A stretch of DNA of 64,000 nucleotides from Drosophila pseudoobscura (taxonomy: Eukaryota > Arthropoda > Insecta > Diptera > Drosophilidae). Below the pieces are notes generated by a model. It saw only the letters and a program-made list of their open reading frames with translations, was not told the origin of the DNA and searched no databases. The first letter of the stretch is position 1. Every line of letters begins with the position of its first letter. Shown here one piece after another: positions 22,295 through 37,000 of this stretch. Where the stretch lies: assembly GCF_009870125.1 (NCBI RefSeq), contig NC_046680.1:23083501-23147500 (forward strand), written 5' to 3'. The translations under genes and the position numbers were made by a program.

Positions 22295-25200
22295 GTGAGG
22301 AATTTCGTGTCCCCCATGCTACCCCCTTCTGCCGTACTTCTCATCCACCGCTTGCATATGCACAGCAGATCACAGATCACAAATGGAGGTAATATCTTTT
22401 ATGGCCATATCGGGTTTCAGGCAGCCGCAGAGAGCGACAAAAATATTAGCGCGTCTCGGTGGCGGCAACCGGAGAATCGTCACCAACAGAACGGGCTGTG
22501 GATCAGTGTATCAGGCGGCGCCTGAAATGCTACCCCCCGGCACCTGTGCGACGACCCATAACTCCAACCCCCCTCCTCCTCCTCCTATGATATTTTTTCT
22601 TTTCACAAGATATTCGAAAATATTCAAACAATTCGTATTTGTTTGCTAATCAATAAATTTGCCTGTGAAAACCATTTTGATGATTGGAATCAAACGGAAC
22701 TACTGGTAGAATCGCCGGAGGAGTGGGGATAGCGGGATGGGGGGCATACCGCAGCTGAGATACCCTTCACGAAACATTCAGATTGGAAGGATAGTTTTTG
22801 CTGTTCTAAGGGATTTAATTAAGATAATCTGAATCTCATGGGGAATACCTTTAGGTACCTCCTTCGTTCCACCATACTCTTTGGCAAAATAATCTCATTG
22901 GCAGACGAGACTTGTTTTCCCTGGCGACTGTCATTGGCTAAGGGTAGGGGTAGAGGGGAGTTTCTTCTAAGAATTTTTAAGTCGTTCCCCTGGCTTTTTC
23001 GATATTGTCATTAAACAAATGTGCCAAAAGCGTCGCCGATACAGAAATAATAACAACAAATAATAGCCGCCGGCAGTGGCAGTAACAAAAACAACAAATT
23101 TCGGGTTTCGCACGTCACTTGCTGGAATTCCCGTAAATCGTGTGCTCAAAATTTTTGGTTGTTTTCTTGGGCTCTGTTTTTTGGCTCCCCCCTCCCAACC
23201 CATCCCCTTCCCACATTTTGAGGTGGTTTTTTTTGTTTCTAAAAATTGTTTACAGCTATACAGCAGAGGTCTTAATGGTTGTTGTTGTTGTTGCTGCTTC
23301 TGCTGCTGCGGTCATCTTCGATCAATAAATCCGGTTTTCAAACTAAAACGGAGAGTGGGAGAGACAGGGACAGGGACAGAGGCCACAAATATTTCGTATA
23401 CGTAGTTTTTTTTTTTATTAACTTTCGCCTAAATAATTGCACAATAAAAATTGTTTGGAATTTCTGTTTATTTTTTATTTTTTTTGCTCTGCTCAAAGTT
23501 TGACTTTGGATTGGACGTAGATATATATGTATAGTTGATCTGCATATCTGCGGCCTAGGGGGCAATGTCTGTGTATCAATTAATGTTCTGCTGTCTCGGG
23601 CTATTTATAGATTTTGTGGTAAATTTGCTAATAATACTCAAATTTCAGCGAGGCAGCACACACACCCGCACCCGCACCCTGAAGCCTTGGGTCTGCACCG
23701 TCCACAATGAGCAGTTGGAAATGCCACATGATCCATGATTCATGGCAAAACTCAGCATGATCTTCATCTGAATAGTAAATGTGCTCGAATATGAATATTT
23801 TGGCCAGGAATCGGAGGAGATTGCTGATCAGCGACGATGATCGGAGTAATCTGCTGCAAAAAAGGCCTTGAATGGATGCTGCTAATGCTGATTGGCCAGG
23901 CAGTCCACGGGCAATCAGCATACAGATCAATATGTTCACAGATCCATAGAAGGAAATCCGCGAATATGAGTTCCAATCGATCGAGTGATAGCTCCTTTTG
24001 GTATCGCCAGCCAATCAAACTGATTTTGGAAAAACGATGTCAAATTTAAGGTCTTAATTTCGAAGCCAATAAAACGGGGTTAACAAGTCTTAATCAATCG
24101 GATGAGATCCATAAATTGTTTTCACTTCATTCTCCCATAGAAAAGCCGTTTCTCATGGGAGAAATCCCGTTTAATTAAAGTACGATATATGATGTGTGAC
24201 TTTTATGGAGCTCTTACTCCGGCACATTTGGGGGTTCAGTTCGCAGTGCTTCGAGCGCTATTAAAATCGCATTACCATTGCCCCATTGCGAGAGAAACTC
24301 CCTGCTCCAGGACCGGTTGGAGGTCTTCACTGTGGTCCTTGCACTCAGCTATTTTCTCTTGCTATGGGATGGGCCACATCGATGAGGATGATTATGGTGA
24401 TGGCTAATAGCTTTGTTAGCTCTTGTCTGTACGTTTATCTGGGTTGTGACTTTATTATGTCGTCGATGCATTCATTCATTCCATTCCCATTCGCAATCGC
24501 ATTCCCCTCTGCTCCTGACATATCAAATTCGTTGACTTTTGTGGCTGTTGTTGGGCTGGCCCATTGTCTTGGGCAATCGTCATCGACTTAAGGCTGGGTA
24601 TGGGTTTGGGTCTGCGTTTGGGCCTGGTCCTCATCTGGAGCTCAAGCTCGAGCTGGGACTGGGGCTATGGATGAAACTGCAGTTGTAATCGTTTCCCCCA
24701 ACTTTCAGTGTGGTTTCGGTTTCGAATCCGTCTGCCTGTCATGTGAATTTGTACCAAATAGAGTTGAAAACTTGAACGAGTCTTGCCCCGAAGGCCTGCC
24801 ATTTGACAAATGTGCGTTTTTAGCCATCTCATTGTTGTGGCAAACACAGACTTCGATATGCAAATACATTAAAATTAGTTGCCAGGCAACCAACAACCGA
24901 CAAACCCCAGCACGATCCGAATCAAAGTCTAAGCTGGAGATGGAGTCGGAGTTGTAGCTGGGAGTCGTGTCTTGTATACGCGCTCTTATGGTATTTGCCT
25001 GTTTCGCTAAAGAGTTTCTTGGCTCTGCTTTGGCGTCATTTGAATGGGGGATTACGACTGATCTCTCAGCCTTAATGGTTATGCTTTCAATGCTGATGTG
25101 GCCGCTGATGTTGTAAGAGGAGCCAGTGCATTCCGCTGTTAATTGAATTAAGTCGGCGACATGGTCCACTCCGAGAGTAATTGGCAGGAGGTAGTCCACA

Positions 25201-27904
25201 GAAGGGCCACAGCCAACTTGCACTTCTAGCCAGGCTTTTAAAGTGGAACCTGCGATGGAGAGTGTGATAAGCCATCGGCCTGTCTTGGCTCTCGGCTCCC
25301 GGGGCCGGGCCCCTTCTCGTCCAGCGACTACCTACTGCGCATTATTGGGGTCCCCGTCTAGACGCCGTCTGCGTGCCATGTGTAACGTAACCCTTTCGGG
25401 TGAAGACCCAGACCCAGAGCTACACCAATTTGTTGCCTGCTGCCTGCTCCCCTTCAAGTGCAATGCAACCCCAGAGCCATGGTGGAGTTCGCTTAATTGC
25501 TCTGGCCTTGCCGCTGGACGCCATGTCGGAACCATTAGAAATCGCAGTCGGGAGGACAAAGTGTATAATCACTGGCCGTGGAGGTACTCTTAAGTAGCAC
25601 TCTCAGCCGTCAGCTCTCAGCCCTCAGCAGTCGGCCCTCAGCCATTTTAATTGGCACGACATCGTCAAAGTCTGGGAGCATGCAATGCCGCCGCCGGGCG
25701 CTCAATTATACACATTACCGAACAGAGAACAGAGAACCAAGATCTAAGCTCGACTTCTCATTAAATGGCTCTCGCTAATTCTCACTATTGCCCCACTAGG
25801 AGTACCTATTTATAGCCCCAACCTTAGGCACAGCTGCCGTCAAAGTGGCTTAGTTTTTTTTTTGCTCTTGACAATTTCCCAATCGACCAAGCGTCCGACA
25901 CTTGTCACTCGATCGCACATTAACCCCAGCCAGACGCTCGACTGATTTGGCAATTCAGAAACTGCGTACGCCGCATGGCACAGCACACATGTGGCACGAT
26001 CATCATCAGCCGCGGCAACAGCAGCAACATCATCTTTATGAGCCTGAACAATGAACCCACACGATAAGCCGAAAGCAAAGCAAAGCTCGACAACGATCCA
26101 CAGCGATCCACAGCGATCCACAGCGATCTCCAATCCAATTGAAATCAACTTCAGCTTCAATGTTCTTTAAGAACTGTATTTAAAATGGAATAATGTTTCT
26201 TGAACGGGGGGAAATCACTTTGACATTGAAGTTGGATACGAACACGAGCATTACATAATGCCGCAGAACCAGAAGTTATCTTCCCGTTGGTTGACTAATG
26301 AATGTATTAGTTGTGCATTTTCCAACGTACTACAGCGTCTATTGTATAGGTAGTTGCAACTTCTGTGCTGTTCGAGGATTGTCCTTGTCAACTGCGTGAA
26401 CCGCTTGACAAATTGCAGCTAATCAACAGTCAACGGGAACAAGAACAGCGGCGTATCTCGGTGCTCCGCTCCGATCCGATCCGGTCCAATGGGCACGTAT
26501 TCGGTGATCGGCGTTGCCGTTGCTGCATTTGTGTGTTTTTGTGTACGACATCTTATCAATTGCAGAAATTAACATATTATTCAGAGCATTATATAGTCAT
26601 ATATATACATATATATGTACACTCGTACTCTTATCAGTCGCTTAGTTGTGTGTGCATTTGTGTCTGTGTGTGTGACCAATGCCTTAGAATAAGAAGGGTA
26701 TATAGAGTTTAGGGATGATCGATTTCGCTTTCTCTCTAAAACTGCCTCAATGGTATACCCAAGTCGATCTTTTTTCCTACATCCTCGGTAGTTGTTCGCT
26801 TCACTGACATTTGATAGGTCAAGCACCCACCTATTTGGACATATTTTTCTCCCACTCGGCTCGATTGATCGATGCTTTGAGCAATGTGATCGGGGACTGC
26901 TGCGTTGGGGATTGGATTGGTGGGATTAAATGATACATAGAGCTCTATGGCCACAGAGAGATTCGCATCCGCGTTGGGTTCGGCTTGGTTCAGCGTTTGA
27001 CTGGCGCCACTTTGAAGCTGCCAGAAGTCAATAAAGTGCCAACAGAGAAACTGAAAGAAACCCAAAAATCTTTGGCCAATTCGATGGCTGTAACTGGTTG
27101 GTTGTTGGTCGGTTGTTCAAGACAAATAATAAAAAATTATGCGGCTACAGAAACAGCAACAGCAATCGAAATTAATTATAACTCAAACAAGCATTACAAT
27201 ATTCCGTAGCTGGCGCCAGCCAGTCAAAGATCATTAACATTTTTATGATCGCCGACACCCGAACAAAGAGCCACCACACATAAGGCTCATATCTGTTGTT
27301 ACCTGAACACCCGACAGCCGGCAGCCATAAGATACACAGATACAGATACAGACACGGACAGTACGCACCCATAAATCGCAAAACTAATAATGTCCAAGTT
27401 GTCTTAACACCTCTTGATAGACGGGGAATGACAGGGGCGGGCCGGAGGCTGCGCTGATGATTCGCAGAATTCGTATGTCGGTGAAAGAACGAACCCATGG
27501 GCTAGCTTCGAGCGATTCGGGCAGAGAAATCTATACCTCTATCTCTGTGGACATCATCTTATGTTCTGAGTACAGACTGGTGTCGTAAATTCCAAAACGA
27601 AATGATTTACTGGCCAAATTTCATTCAAGGGCGGCAAGTGCAAAGTCTCTAGGTCAGACCAGAGCCGCGGCAACAGTTGTGGCACGCACACAGACACAGC
27701 ACAGCCTGCCACGGATTCTAAATTTAATCGGAACAAACAACAAATTTGTATTTGTAGGTACAAAGTGGTACTCGTGCAACAAAGCACCTGCTCAATATCC
27801 AAACAATTATATTTTGACTCGCTTGCTGTTATTTTTAATCTAACCGGCTTGATTGTGATCTTTCATTTCTCATTTCGCCCCCGAAAACAATATATTTCCT
27901 CCAG
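22295..27904. other. Probable cv-2 upstream intron or regulatory DNA
   Basis: No gene is recognised. Features seen are TTG/CTG repeats at 23276-23310, T-rich tracts around 23407-23415 and 23470-23486, and a tandem 10-bp repeat (CAGCGATCCA, about four copies) at 26091-26130. Given the size and the position before a dosage-sensitive developmental gene, enhancer content is plausible but not shown. Confidence 0.4.
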
Positions 27905-28082
27905 TCATAATTCACCGGAGCAAGTGCAACCACAACAGCAACAGGAAAAGCAAAAAACGGATACAGTAACAACGGATTCGCAGGAATCGCCGCGGGGAAA
28001 CAACAACCACACCCCCCAAGGAAGACCATTGGAGAGCGGAAAACTAATAGAGATTTCTGAAGTACTCGATCGAATTGTGAAA

Positions 28083-31000
28083 ATGTGTTGCAAATCAAGC
28101 GGCAAGTGGAAACCTTGTGGGCCGTCTCCATCTCCCAATAGACAGCAGCAGCAGCTGCCACCAGAATCAGCATCCAAATTGAGTCGGCAAACACATTGGA
28201 GAACATTTCGCGTCCCTATTCTAGTACTGATCCTGCTCTCGATGCTCCTCCAACTGCAGACGGCTGCCGCCGGAGTCGGGGATAGTCTCCATGGTGAGTG
28301 CTCTCATGATCGTGGCGATCGATCGATTTAATGTATTGTAAATACTCGTGTGTGTGTGTAAGATGGCCTGATGGGAGCGTGAAGCGATCATTTGATATTT
28401 ACGAACTATTTTCTTATTTAATGGGAACTGTCTAATCTGTGGGAACTGGATTCAATTTAAGCCCTCTATAAAACCGCTTCCATATAGGACATTTTGATTT
28501 CTCTATTAATGATCCTTGTTACGATGCACGTGAAGACAAAAATCGAGGACCTACAACTAATTTTGTCGTTGGCAATCTTCTGGCCATAAGCTCCATTTCA
28601 AATCTGATCGTAAAACTCCGAGACTGAAATTGAAGCTGAAACCGAAACCGCATCCACCTCGAGAGAGCTCAACACATTCTTCCAGAACTTAAAAATATTA
28701 TTAAAATATTTCCAAGAGTTCCTCCTCAGCAGTCCCTCTCTCCAGACTTAGTTATGTGTTATGGCTATGATTCATGGACTTTAACTGCTTTTAGCTGTTT
28801 TTTTACGAGCTTATAACAGCTTCGGCTGCCAGCAAGCAGCTGGCATCTGGAGCTATTATACTCGCTGATCGCATCGGCTTAGTTACTCCGATCACTTTTC
28901 CAGGGAACTTCACGCAATTGTGTCACTGAGTCATCATCTGCATTGTGACATTGTGATCGACTTTGGAGGGTTGTACCTTCGCTGGGTGCTGCCCTTAATC
29001 GGCTGTACTTTGTCTCTGAAAATAGTTGTTGGTCTAACTGATCTCTCTCGTTCTCGCTCTCCTGTTGTTATGCGCACGCTCCCCTGAACACGTGCCGCCT
29101 CCACTCCCCACGGTCTCTTCCCGTTGTGGCTGGCGCCTAATCTGCGAACTGTGATTAATTAGCAAACGGCGCCGCCGACGCCAGCCGCTGAAGGGGAGGT
29201 GGAGGGGAGGGTATGGCGGGAGCAGCTACCGCTCTCCTCTCGGCTTCTAAAACATTTTTGAGTGGACTTTTTTTTATCGGGTTTCGAGTGTGTTAAATGA
29301 AATAAAAAATCGCATAAATTAGATATATTGCAGTGCCGATAGATCGGGTTACTTGAGCCAAGTTCATTAACTGTTCTGTCCCCCAGCGACGGAACGGAAC
29401 GATAACGATGAAGCGACGAAAAGAGAAAGGAATATAGAAAGTCCCCGCCGGCAAACGAGAAATTTTTCTGGTTGTTGAGGGGAAATATTCCACTTGATTT
29501 GTTTATGAAAGGGTGAGGGTTTAGGGATGATGTGTGCGGTAAGGGATCCAAACAGCAGGACACAATCGTATAGCAGGAAAGAGAAGAAATACATGGCAAT
29601 CCAGAGGTCCATAATCAAAGGGTTTTCTTTCCCTCGACGCAGAACCCCAAACAAACAAGGGAACAAATTATATAGATTGCACAATGGCAAGGAGGAAGCG
29701 GGGGATCAAGCAGTGGATAAGTCCTAAAGCCGCCCACTAAGCGCAACAGCAGATGAAAAAAAAGGTTGCTCAAATGCATGCTCTCTCCCTCCCTCAGTTG
29801 TAGCGCCGGCGTCTTCATTTATCACTGCACACAAAAGAGAGAAAGGGAAGGAGAGTGGCCGCTTGCATTTCTGTGTGTGTGCGTTTATCAGCACATTGCA
29901 GGTGGTCTCTCCTCCTCCTCCTTCACCAATACAAAAAGAACAAGTGTTCGGTCTTGGGCTCGGGTCACCTCGTCTCCCTCTCTCACTCTCTGTGGTTTCC
30001 GTTTGCCTCTTTCATTGCTGCTGCTCTGTTGTTTTTCTGGAACATGTTTCGACATGCACTGCTTGGTCAAGGTGTATTCATACAAAGGTGAGGCATCAAT
30101 CCAGAGGACTCTCAGTAGTCGTAGGCAAACAGACAAAGACAATACTAAGAACGATTCAAATTCCTCACCCTGTATAAGTGGACCATTTGACTTGGCGCCG
30201 GCGGCAGATCAGCAGGTAGCGGCACAAGCAGAGGAAGCCGAGCCCCAAAAGGTAAAACAAACAAAGAAGCATGCATTCACTCTCAAACGGCTACTCCGAT
30301 AAGTGCCCTAATCTCTTTGACCTGCATGGTGATGGGGGATAGGGGAAGGGGTTCATTCTTCATTTTGGGTCACGTGCTCGGATACCATCTCTCCGTCAGT
30401 GGGCGATTTCCGGCGATTCTCGTTGCGTGTTTGTGCATGAATGAATAATCTGTGTGTGTTTGCCGAGTATTATTACGTCAAGAGGCAGGAAATGATGGAG
30501 ACGGGCGATTTACGATCCCCCGATAAGCCCAACTCTCACTATCTTAATCACTAAAAAAAAATGTATTTCCCATTTCAGGCGATCTTCTGTCCTGCTCGGT
30601 CGAGGGAGAGGAGGTTCTGACGGGTATCCAGAATTCCAAGTGCTTTAAGTGCATCTGCCAGGTAAGTTTCGGAGGTAGTACCAGTTCAAGATCGTCCATT
30701 CGTATCCCCAGCCCAAATCTGGGCGGCTCCTGGGATCCTTGCCAAGACTTGGACTAGGACTTGTCCTTTGGCCTCGATAAAAAGTTACTTAAAGTGGAAT
30801 GAAGTGAAATAACATAACATGGCCAACACGGCCTCAGTCCTGAAATAAATCTCATGTACTGTCCTGTCCTGTTCTGCCCTGTCTGGCTCTCTGCATGAGG
30901 TGACGCCAGTGTCCAGCCAGCAGGACATCCACACGCAGACACATTTCATTGAAATAGAATCCTTAGCTGCCTGCCAAAATGAAAATTCAGAAAATATTTT

Positions 31001-34000
31001 AAATGTCTGTGTACATGGGACTGTCCGTTTGTCCACCTGAGGAGAGGAGACAGACACACCATACATATCTGTGTGTGCCAGCTGTCTTTTTATGGAGGGG
31101 CCGGCTGAAGTTATTTCTCGAAGAAATGCAGGAGTTGTAGATCTGGCCGGAACCGGAAAAAAATGTTTGACTCGGTTTGCATTTGTTTGGCTTCACCTTC
31201 TTCTTCTCTCTGGCTCACTCTCGCTCTACGGATCTCCCCCTCTCTCTCTATCTCCTTCGCTCTCGCCTTTGAGTTTTTATGATCCAAGGTCGTCAAACGG
31301 GTTTCGACGCTACATGACAATCGTTAACCACAGCGTAGGACGGGTATGGATGGTATGGGTAGAGCTAGAGGTAGTATGGCTTAGCGATCGTTTGACAAAC
31401 ACTTGGAGCCGGTACCGACGGGCTTCGATCCCGGGTCTCCGCCACTCTTCCAGCCCCGCTTCCCTTCCCGACTTGAGCTTGAGGTTGAGCTTCGTGTCGT
31501 CATTAAGCCAGCGCGTGCTCATTTGGGGGAGGGGGGAGGTAGGCCTTGGTTAGGGTTGCCAGATAGCTGCAAGTGGGTCTGCCTGCCGCTAATTTAACGC
31601 TAAGCGCTGCTAAACGCCGCTGCTCCAATTTGACCGACAGACGCCGCCGCCGCTGCCGTCGAAGCTGGCGCCGATCATTCCGATCGATGCCATCCGATCG
31701 GGAGCTGCTACGCTTCGCTTCGCTTCGTCCGACCGACCCCCCGATCGATTGATCGTCGAAGCTCTTTCGCTCCGGGCTAAGCTTCGTGGTGATTATTATT
31801 TCCACTGTCGCTGCCATCGTCGTCGTCAAGTGGGCGTAACCGAAATTAAAAAGCAGCAGAAAACACAATGCTGGCGCCACCTTACTGGGAAGGCGCCATG
31901 ACCAGCCTGCCGTCCCACTCTAGCGCGGCGGCCCATGCTGCATCTCTGTCGCTCCGATCGTTCGACAGTCGATACTCTCTGTTGCGTCGGCGCGCAGCTC
32001 ATTAAAAGTTCATGAAATCGAATTGAATTTTTGTGTTCGTTTGAACCTCTCTTAACTCTTCACGTCTTGCCTCGCCTCGTCTCTCTCCCCATCAGAAGCT
32101 CTCTTGCTCCCTCCACCATTCTTTTAGGGCTGCCAAAAAAGTTCCCCAATGAAGTGTGCAAAGCCTTCAGCTGTAATTTGGGGGAATCACGCATAAACCC
32201 GATACTTTATGGCAGCGCGACTGTACCCGTACTCCACTCCCACTGGCATACTCATTATTCGTGCGAATACTCATGGGTGGGAGGGTGGTAAGGGGGGGAA
32301 AGTTTTACTACTGGCGTTTATTGTCCAAAATATATTAGTATATAAACCTACATATGTATACTCATTGAATATATGTATACATAGATACTCGAATATGGAA
32401 AGCTTATCCCGTCAAGGACTATCAAAGAAATTGTCTCTCAGACAGTCTCTGACTCCCGCGTCAATAAATTTTTCGTTTTATTCGTTTATTATGCTGAATC
32501 CGCAGAATTTCTTTCCTAATGGTTTATGATTTTAACAGTTTTTATGTCAGGATGCCCACTCAGGATGATAGAGAACTGTTCACGATAGACATTTTCGTGA
32601 AAGCTGCATGACTCTTGATTAATATTAATGAATGACTTATGATCAGGAAATGGAAATCATCGGAGGATGATGCTACGGAGAAAGATTGAATTAGTAGATT
32701 GTGACTATCAATATATTGCATTCCGCATGAGGCAGCAGGAAGCAGGCAGCAGAGCGGGCATTCTATTCTTGATTTGTGCAAGTATTTCAATTATTTCGTT
32801 TTTGTTTAGTGAAAACCAGATCTGGCCAAATATTCAGGTCTGCCAACTCCTTTCTTGCATATTCCATTTGAATTCCATTCGATTCCGAGTTCAATTCCAC
32901 GACCAATTCGAGCCATAGCCCCACAAGTGACAAAATACACATGACCATAAAACCACAAGACTGTCATTACCATATATACTCCGTGTCTAAAGAGACTGAG
33001 ACTCTAACCTGGCCAAGTTTGCCGGCCAAACGTTTGCCGTTTGCGCCAAGAAGGAGATGGAGAGCGAGAGGGGCAGCAACAGAAACAGAGACGACGCAGA
33101 AGGAGAGGAAGTCGAGGACGGTGTTAAAACTGATCATGTTTTGTCAAACGCAAGGTCGTTAGAGGCCGTTTGCAAATGTGGTTCTGCCACTGTGGCACAG
33201 ATAGATACACACGCACACACACACACGCTGCCGCTGGGCAACAACCATTCTACATAGCCATCGCTTGGGTTGCCATCGTGGCGCCTCTCTCGCGGAACGG
33301 AGCTGGGCACAAATGTGCTTTAACTTTCATGTTGGCTGAACATTTTTCCATACCGGTTCCAGATTAGAAAGAAAGAATTCCAAAACATAAACAGCTGGAT
33401 GGAGATGGGGATAGGAGAGGGGTAATGGCTAATGGGGAATCTGAAGGGGAAGAGGGTACTCTGTGGACAATTCCATGTCGCTGCCAGATTTCGAGAACTT
33501 TTGAGCTTTGAGCCGAGACAGAAACCGATTAAGGTGATATTCAATTCCATTTTATGGCTGCCACAAAATAGAGAGAATGCCATACTAAAGTGGCATTAAA
33601 ATTCCAACTAGCAACTGCCATTAAATCTAATACGATGATAAACATCTCCCCTCCGCTCAGACACCCATCGAATTTTCATTTTCATAACAATTGCAAATGT
33701 TGCTCGTTGCAGTTTCCCCCCTTATCCAAATTGAGATCCAATCTGGTTTCGTTGCACTAAATTATTCACACAGATTCACAGACACACACAGTATACGAAT
33801 GCACACTGAAAACCCTCTCGAGACACCCAGACATTGTTCGGAGCAACTGCATACAAATTAGTGAAATATTTTGCCTGTTTTTGGTCGACATCTATCTAGA
33901 TTTATAGATACATTTACAATTAGCGGCGGCCCCAGCAGCCGCAGCCGCAGCTTCAGCTCCGACTCGACTCGGGCCCGGACTGGGTCTGGCTTTAACCTGT

Positions 34001-37000
34001 CACAGTTACAGCCACCAGTCGGACACACCAGCTGCGCACAAGGGTTAAAGGCAATTGCATAAGCCTGGCAAGTTGCAACAATTTGACTTATGATCGACAT
34101 CAATTCTAATGGGCCGCGTTGCAGCTGTCAGCATGTCGTTAACGAGCAGCAGCAAAAACTCCAGATACATAGGTACACCTATGCACCAATAGATACGAGT
34201 GCTCTCGTGGCCATAGGCCATACGATTCGACAAGCCAAATGGTGTGATCAAAGGTGGTGGGCAGGGGATTGGGAATCAGCTAACGAGTGGGGCAGCTTTA
34301 GGGATAAATTACCGGAGCATAAATCATCCGAATCCGCGAGAAACACTCTGCATAATCCCGGTAGAGCCCCGTTTCCCCAATCCGAGACAAAGTCAAGGCA
34401 ATCGATACGCCCCTGTCTGGATTTGCTAGCGTAAATTACAGCGGAGGCTGGCTGACTGGCTGGCTCTGGCTCCCCGAAGGTCAGAGTGCACAGCTTCATT
34501 GAGCAATTGCAAATGGCAGGCAGCTGTTGGGCTATAAATTAGTCCAGAGAGAGGGTTCGAGATGCAAATCATACGCTTAGCGAGTCTGAAAGTCATCTCT
34601 TACTCGTGAAAATTGCGCACACGCCACATGGGATCGTCCTTCCTAGTTCTAGAGCCACCACATTAATTGCGTGTCCCCACATTGGTCTCCACAGAATGGC
34701 TTTGTGAATTGCGCCAAGAGCTGTCCGGCCATCGACGATTGCTACTTGCTGGAGTCCAAGCTGGAGTCGAGCGACCCTTGTTGTCGCAAGTGTAAAGGTA
34801 AGTCCCCGCAGAGAGAAATGGCTACAGAAGGGAGTCTTTGATCGGAGATTCCTTTGCTCAATAGGTTGCATCTTTCGCGGGCTGCCTTATGAGAGTGGCG
34901 CCGAGTGGAGCGACCCGGAGGATCCCTGTAAAACGTACAAGTGCATCGCCAGTGTTGTCACCGAGACAATACAGAAGTGTTATTCACAGTGCGACGACAA
35001 CCAGCTACAGGCACCGCGCCCTGGCGAGTGCTGTCCTTCCTGTCAGGGTAAGTCCTTACCTAACATCACTCATGAAATCACTCCGATCCGATTCGAGCCG
35101 AGCGATTCCACCCAGTCTGAGTGTCAGAGCGTCAACATCACTCACTAAAATTAGCTGCAGCCTCAGACTAATGCCTCATAATCGCCAGACAATAGAGAGC
35201 CGGAGAGTGACAGATGGACAACAATGTGTCCACAAAGCGATACACTGCCAGAGGGTTCTACGGGTGGATGCTGAAAGATGATCGGCAGAGGGAGAGATAG
35301 ATAGGAGATCGTTGCCCAATACTTAGTGGAGGATCACTTTCAGTTCCTGTCGATGTAAGGCGCGATCATTCAGCTTCCCCTTTGGAAACACCTCACAGAT
35401 TGAGTCCAAGCATGCTTGACATTCGATATACAATCAGATTAAAGATCATTGAGACTTCTTTATGACTCTATTATCAAATGATTTATTCATGGGGCATTCC
35501 GATATTCGACTCGAACCGTCTTCCGATCTGTTTTGATCCGTTCTGCCCCTCTGTTATTGTTGGCTCTGACCGATCTGCTGGTTTATGGGCTTTAAATTGT
35601 CTATTAAGGTGACAATGTCGCCCCATCCCCATCCCATCTGAGGAAACAACAATATCGGAGACCGGACCAAAAAGAGACTGAAAGTCCGTGAGCCCCGGGC
35701 CCTCGTATGAGTTGAAAACCCGTTTCAGCGATCGCATTCGATAGCCGATTCGCCTTGTGGAAAATTTCTTGGCTTGCGGCCAAAGATCGGAAAGCGATCT
35801 AAATCATATGCGATAAAATAGGCCGATGTCTGATTACTGATGTCTGACGGGATTCGATGTGCTTAACTCTTTGGCAGGTTGCAAGATCAACGGACAGACG
35901 GTGGCCGAGGGCCAAGAGGTCGTCGCCTCGATCGACGACCGCTGCTTGGTCTGCCATTGCGGCGACAACCAGTTGACCTGCGCCAAAAAGACCTGCCCCA
36001 TTCTGCAGTGCCCCAAGACGAAACAGAAGCAGCACCCGAACGAGTGCTGCCCACGCTGCACGGAGCAGCGGGTCTTCATACCAGTGACAGGTGAGAAGAG
36101 TCCCAGCCCCTCTCAGCCCACCCACCAGCCACCCTAATGTACCCTGTTCCATGTCTCTCCACTCTCTTCGTTCTCCAGGAAAGTGCATCTTTAACAACAA
36201 ACTCCACTATGACAAAACGCAGTTCATGCCGGACCGATGCACCAACTGCACCTGTCTTAACGGCACATCCATCTGCCAGCGGGCCACGTGCCCCATCCTA
36301 GAGTGCGCGCCAGAGTTCCAGGAGGACGACGGCTGCTGTCCCCGCTGTGCGGTGGCCGAGGTGCGGAGCGAGTGCAGCCTGGAGGGGATCATCTACAAGA
36401 ACAACGAGACGTGGAACATGGGCCCCTGCCGGAGCTGTCGCTGCAACGGAGGCACGATCCGCTGCTCGGAGATGCGCTGTCCGGAGGTCAAATGCCGGGC
36501 CAACGAGGAGCTAAAGCTGCCGCCGGGCGAGTGCTGCCCCAGGTGCGTGGAGACTGCGGGCACCTGCACAGTGTTCGGGGACCCGCACTTTAAGACCTTC
36601 GACGGAAAGTTTTTTAGCTTCCAGGGCAGCTGTAAGTACCAGCTGGCTGCTGACTGCCACGGGCACAGCTTCCACATCCGGTTGACGAACGACGGGCGTG
36701 GCACGAAGCGCTCCAGCTGGGCCAAGACAGTGACTCTCAAGCTGCACAACCTGCGCATCAATCTCGGCCAGAAGCTGCGCGTCAAGGTGAACGGGACGCG
36801 GGTGATGCTACCCTACGTGGGCCGAGCCGGCGACCAGAACGTGACCATCGGTCGGCTGGCCGAGGACGGGGCTGTCCTGCTGCGCTCAGAGATGGGCCTT
36901 GCCATAGAGTGGGACGGAAGCGGTTTCCTCCAGGTCTCGGTGCCTGCCCACTTTAAGCACCGGATGTGCGGCCTGTGCGGCAACTTCAATGGCAGCGGGC

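Noticed and set aside
26091-26130. Four copies of a 10-bp unit (CAGCGATCCA)
   Set aside because: A short minisatellite; no CRISPR-like spacers or functional context.
27765-28082. In-frame N-terminal extension of cv-2 exon 1
   Set aside because: Contains a probable splice acceptor at 27,904 and no ATG with better context or homology; treated as leader.
31503-31880. Minus-strand 125-residue ORF with a signal-peptide-like start
   Set aside because: It begins at GTG, not ATG; the body is Arg/Ser low complexity from a GC-rich intronic island, and no family is recognisable.
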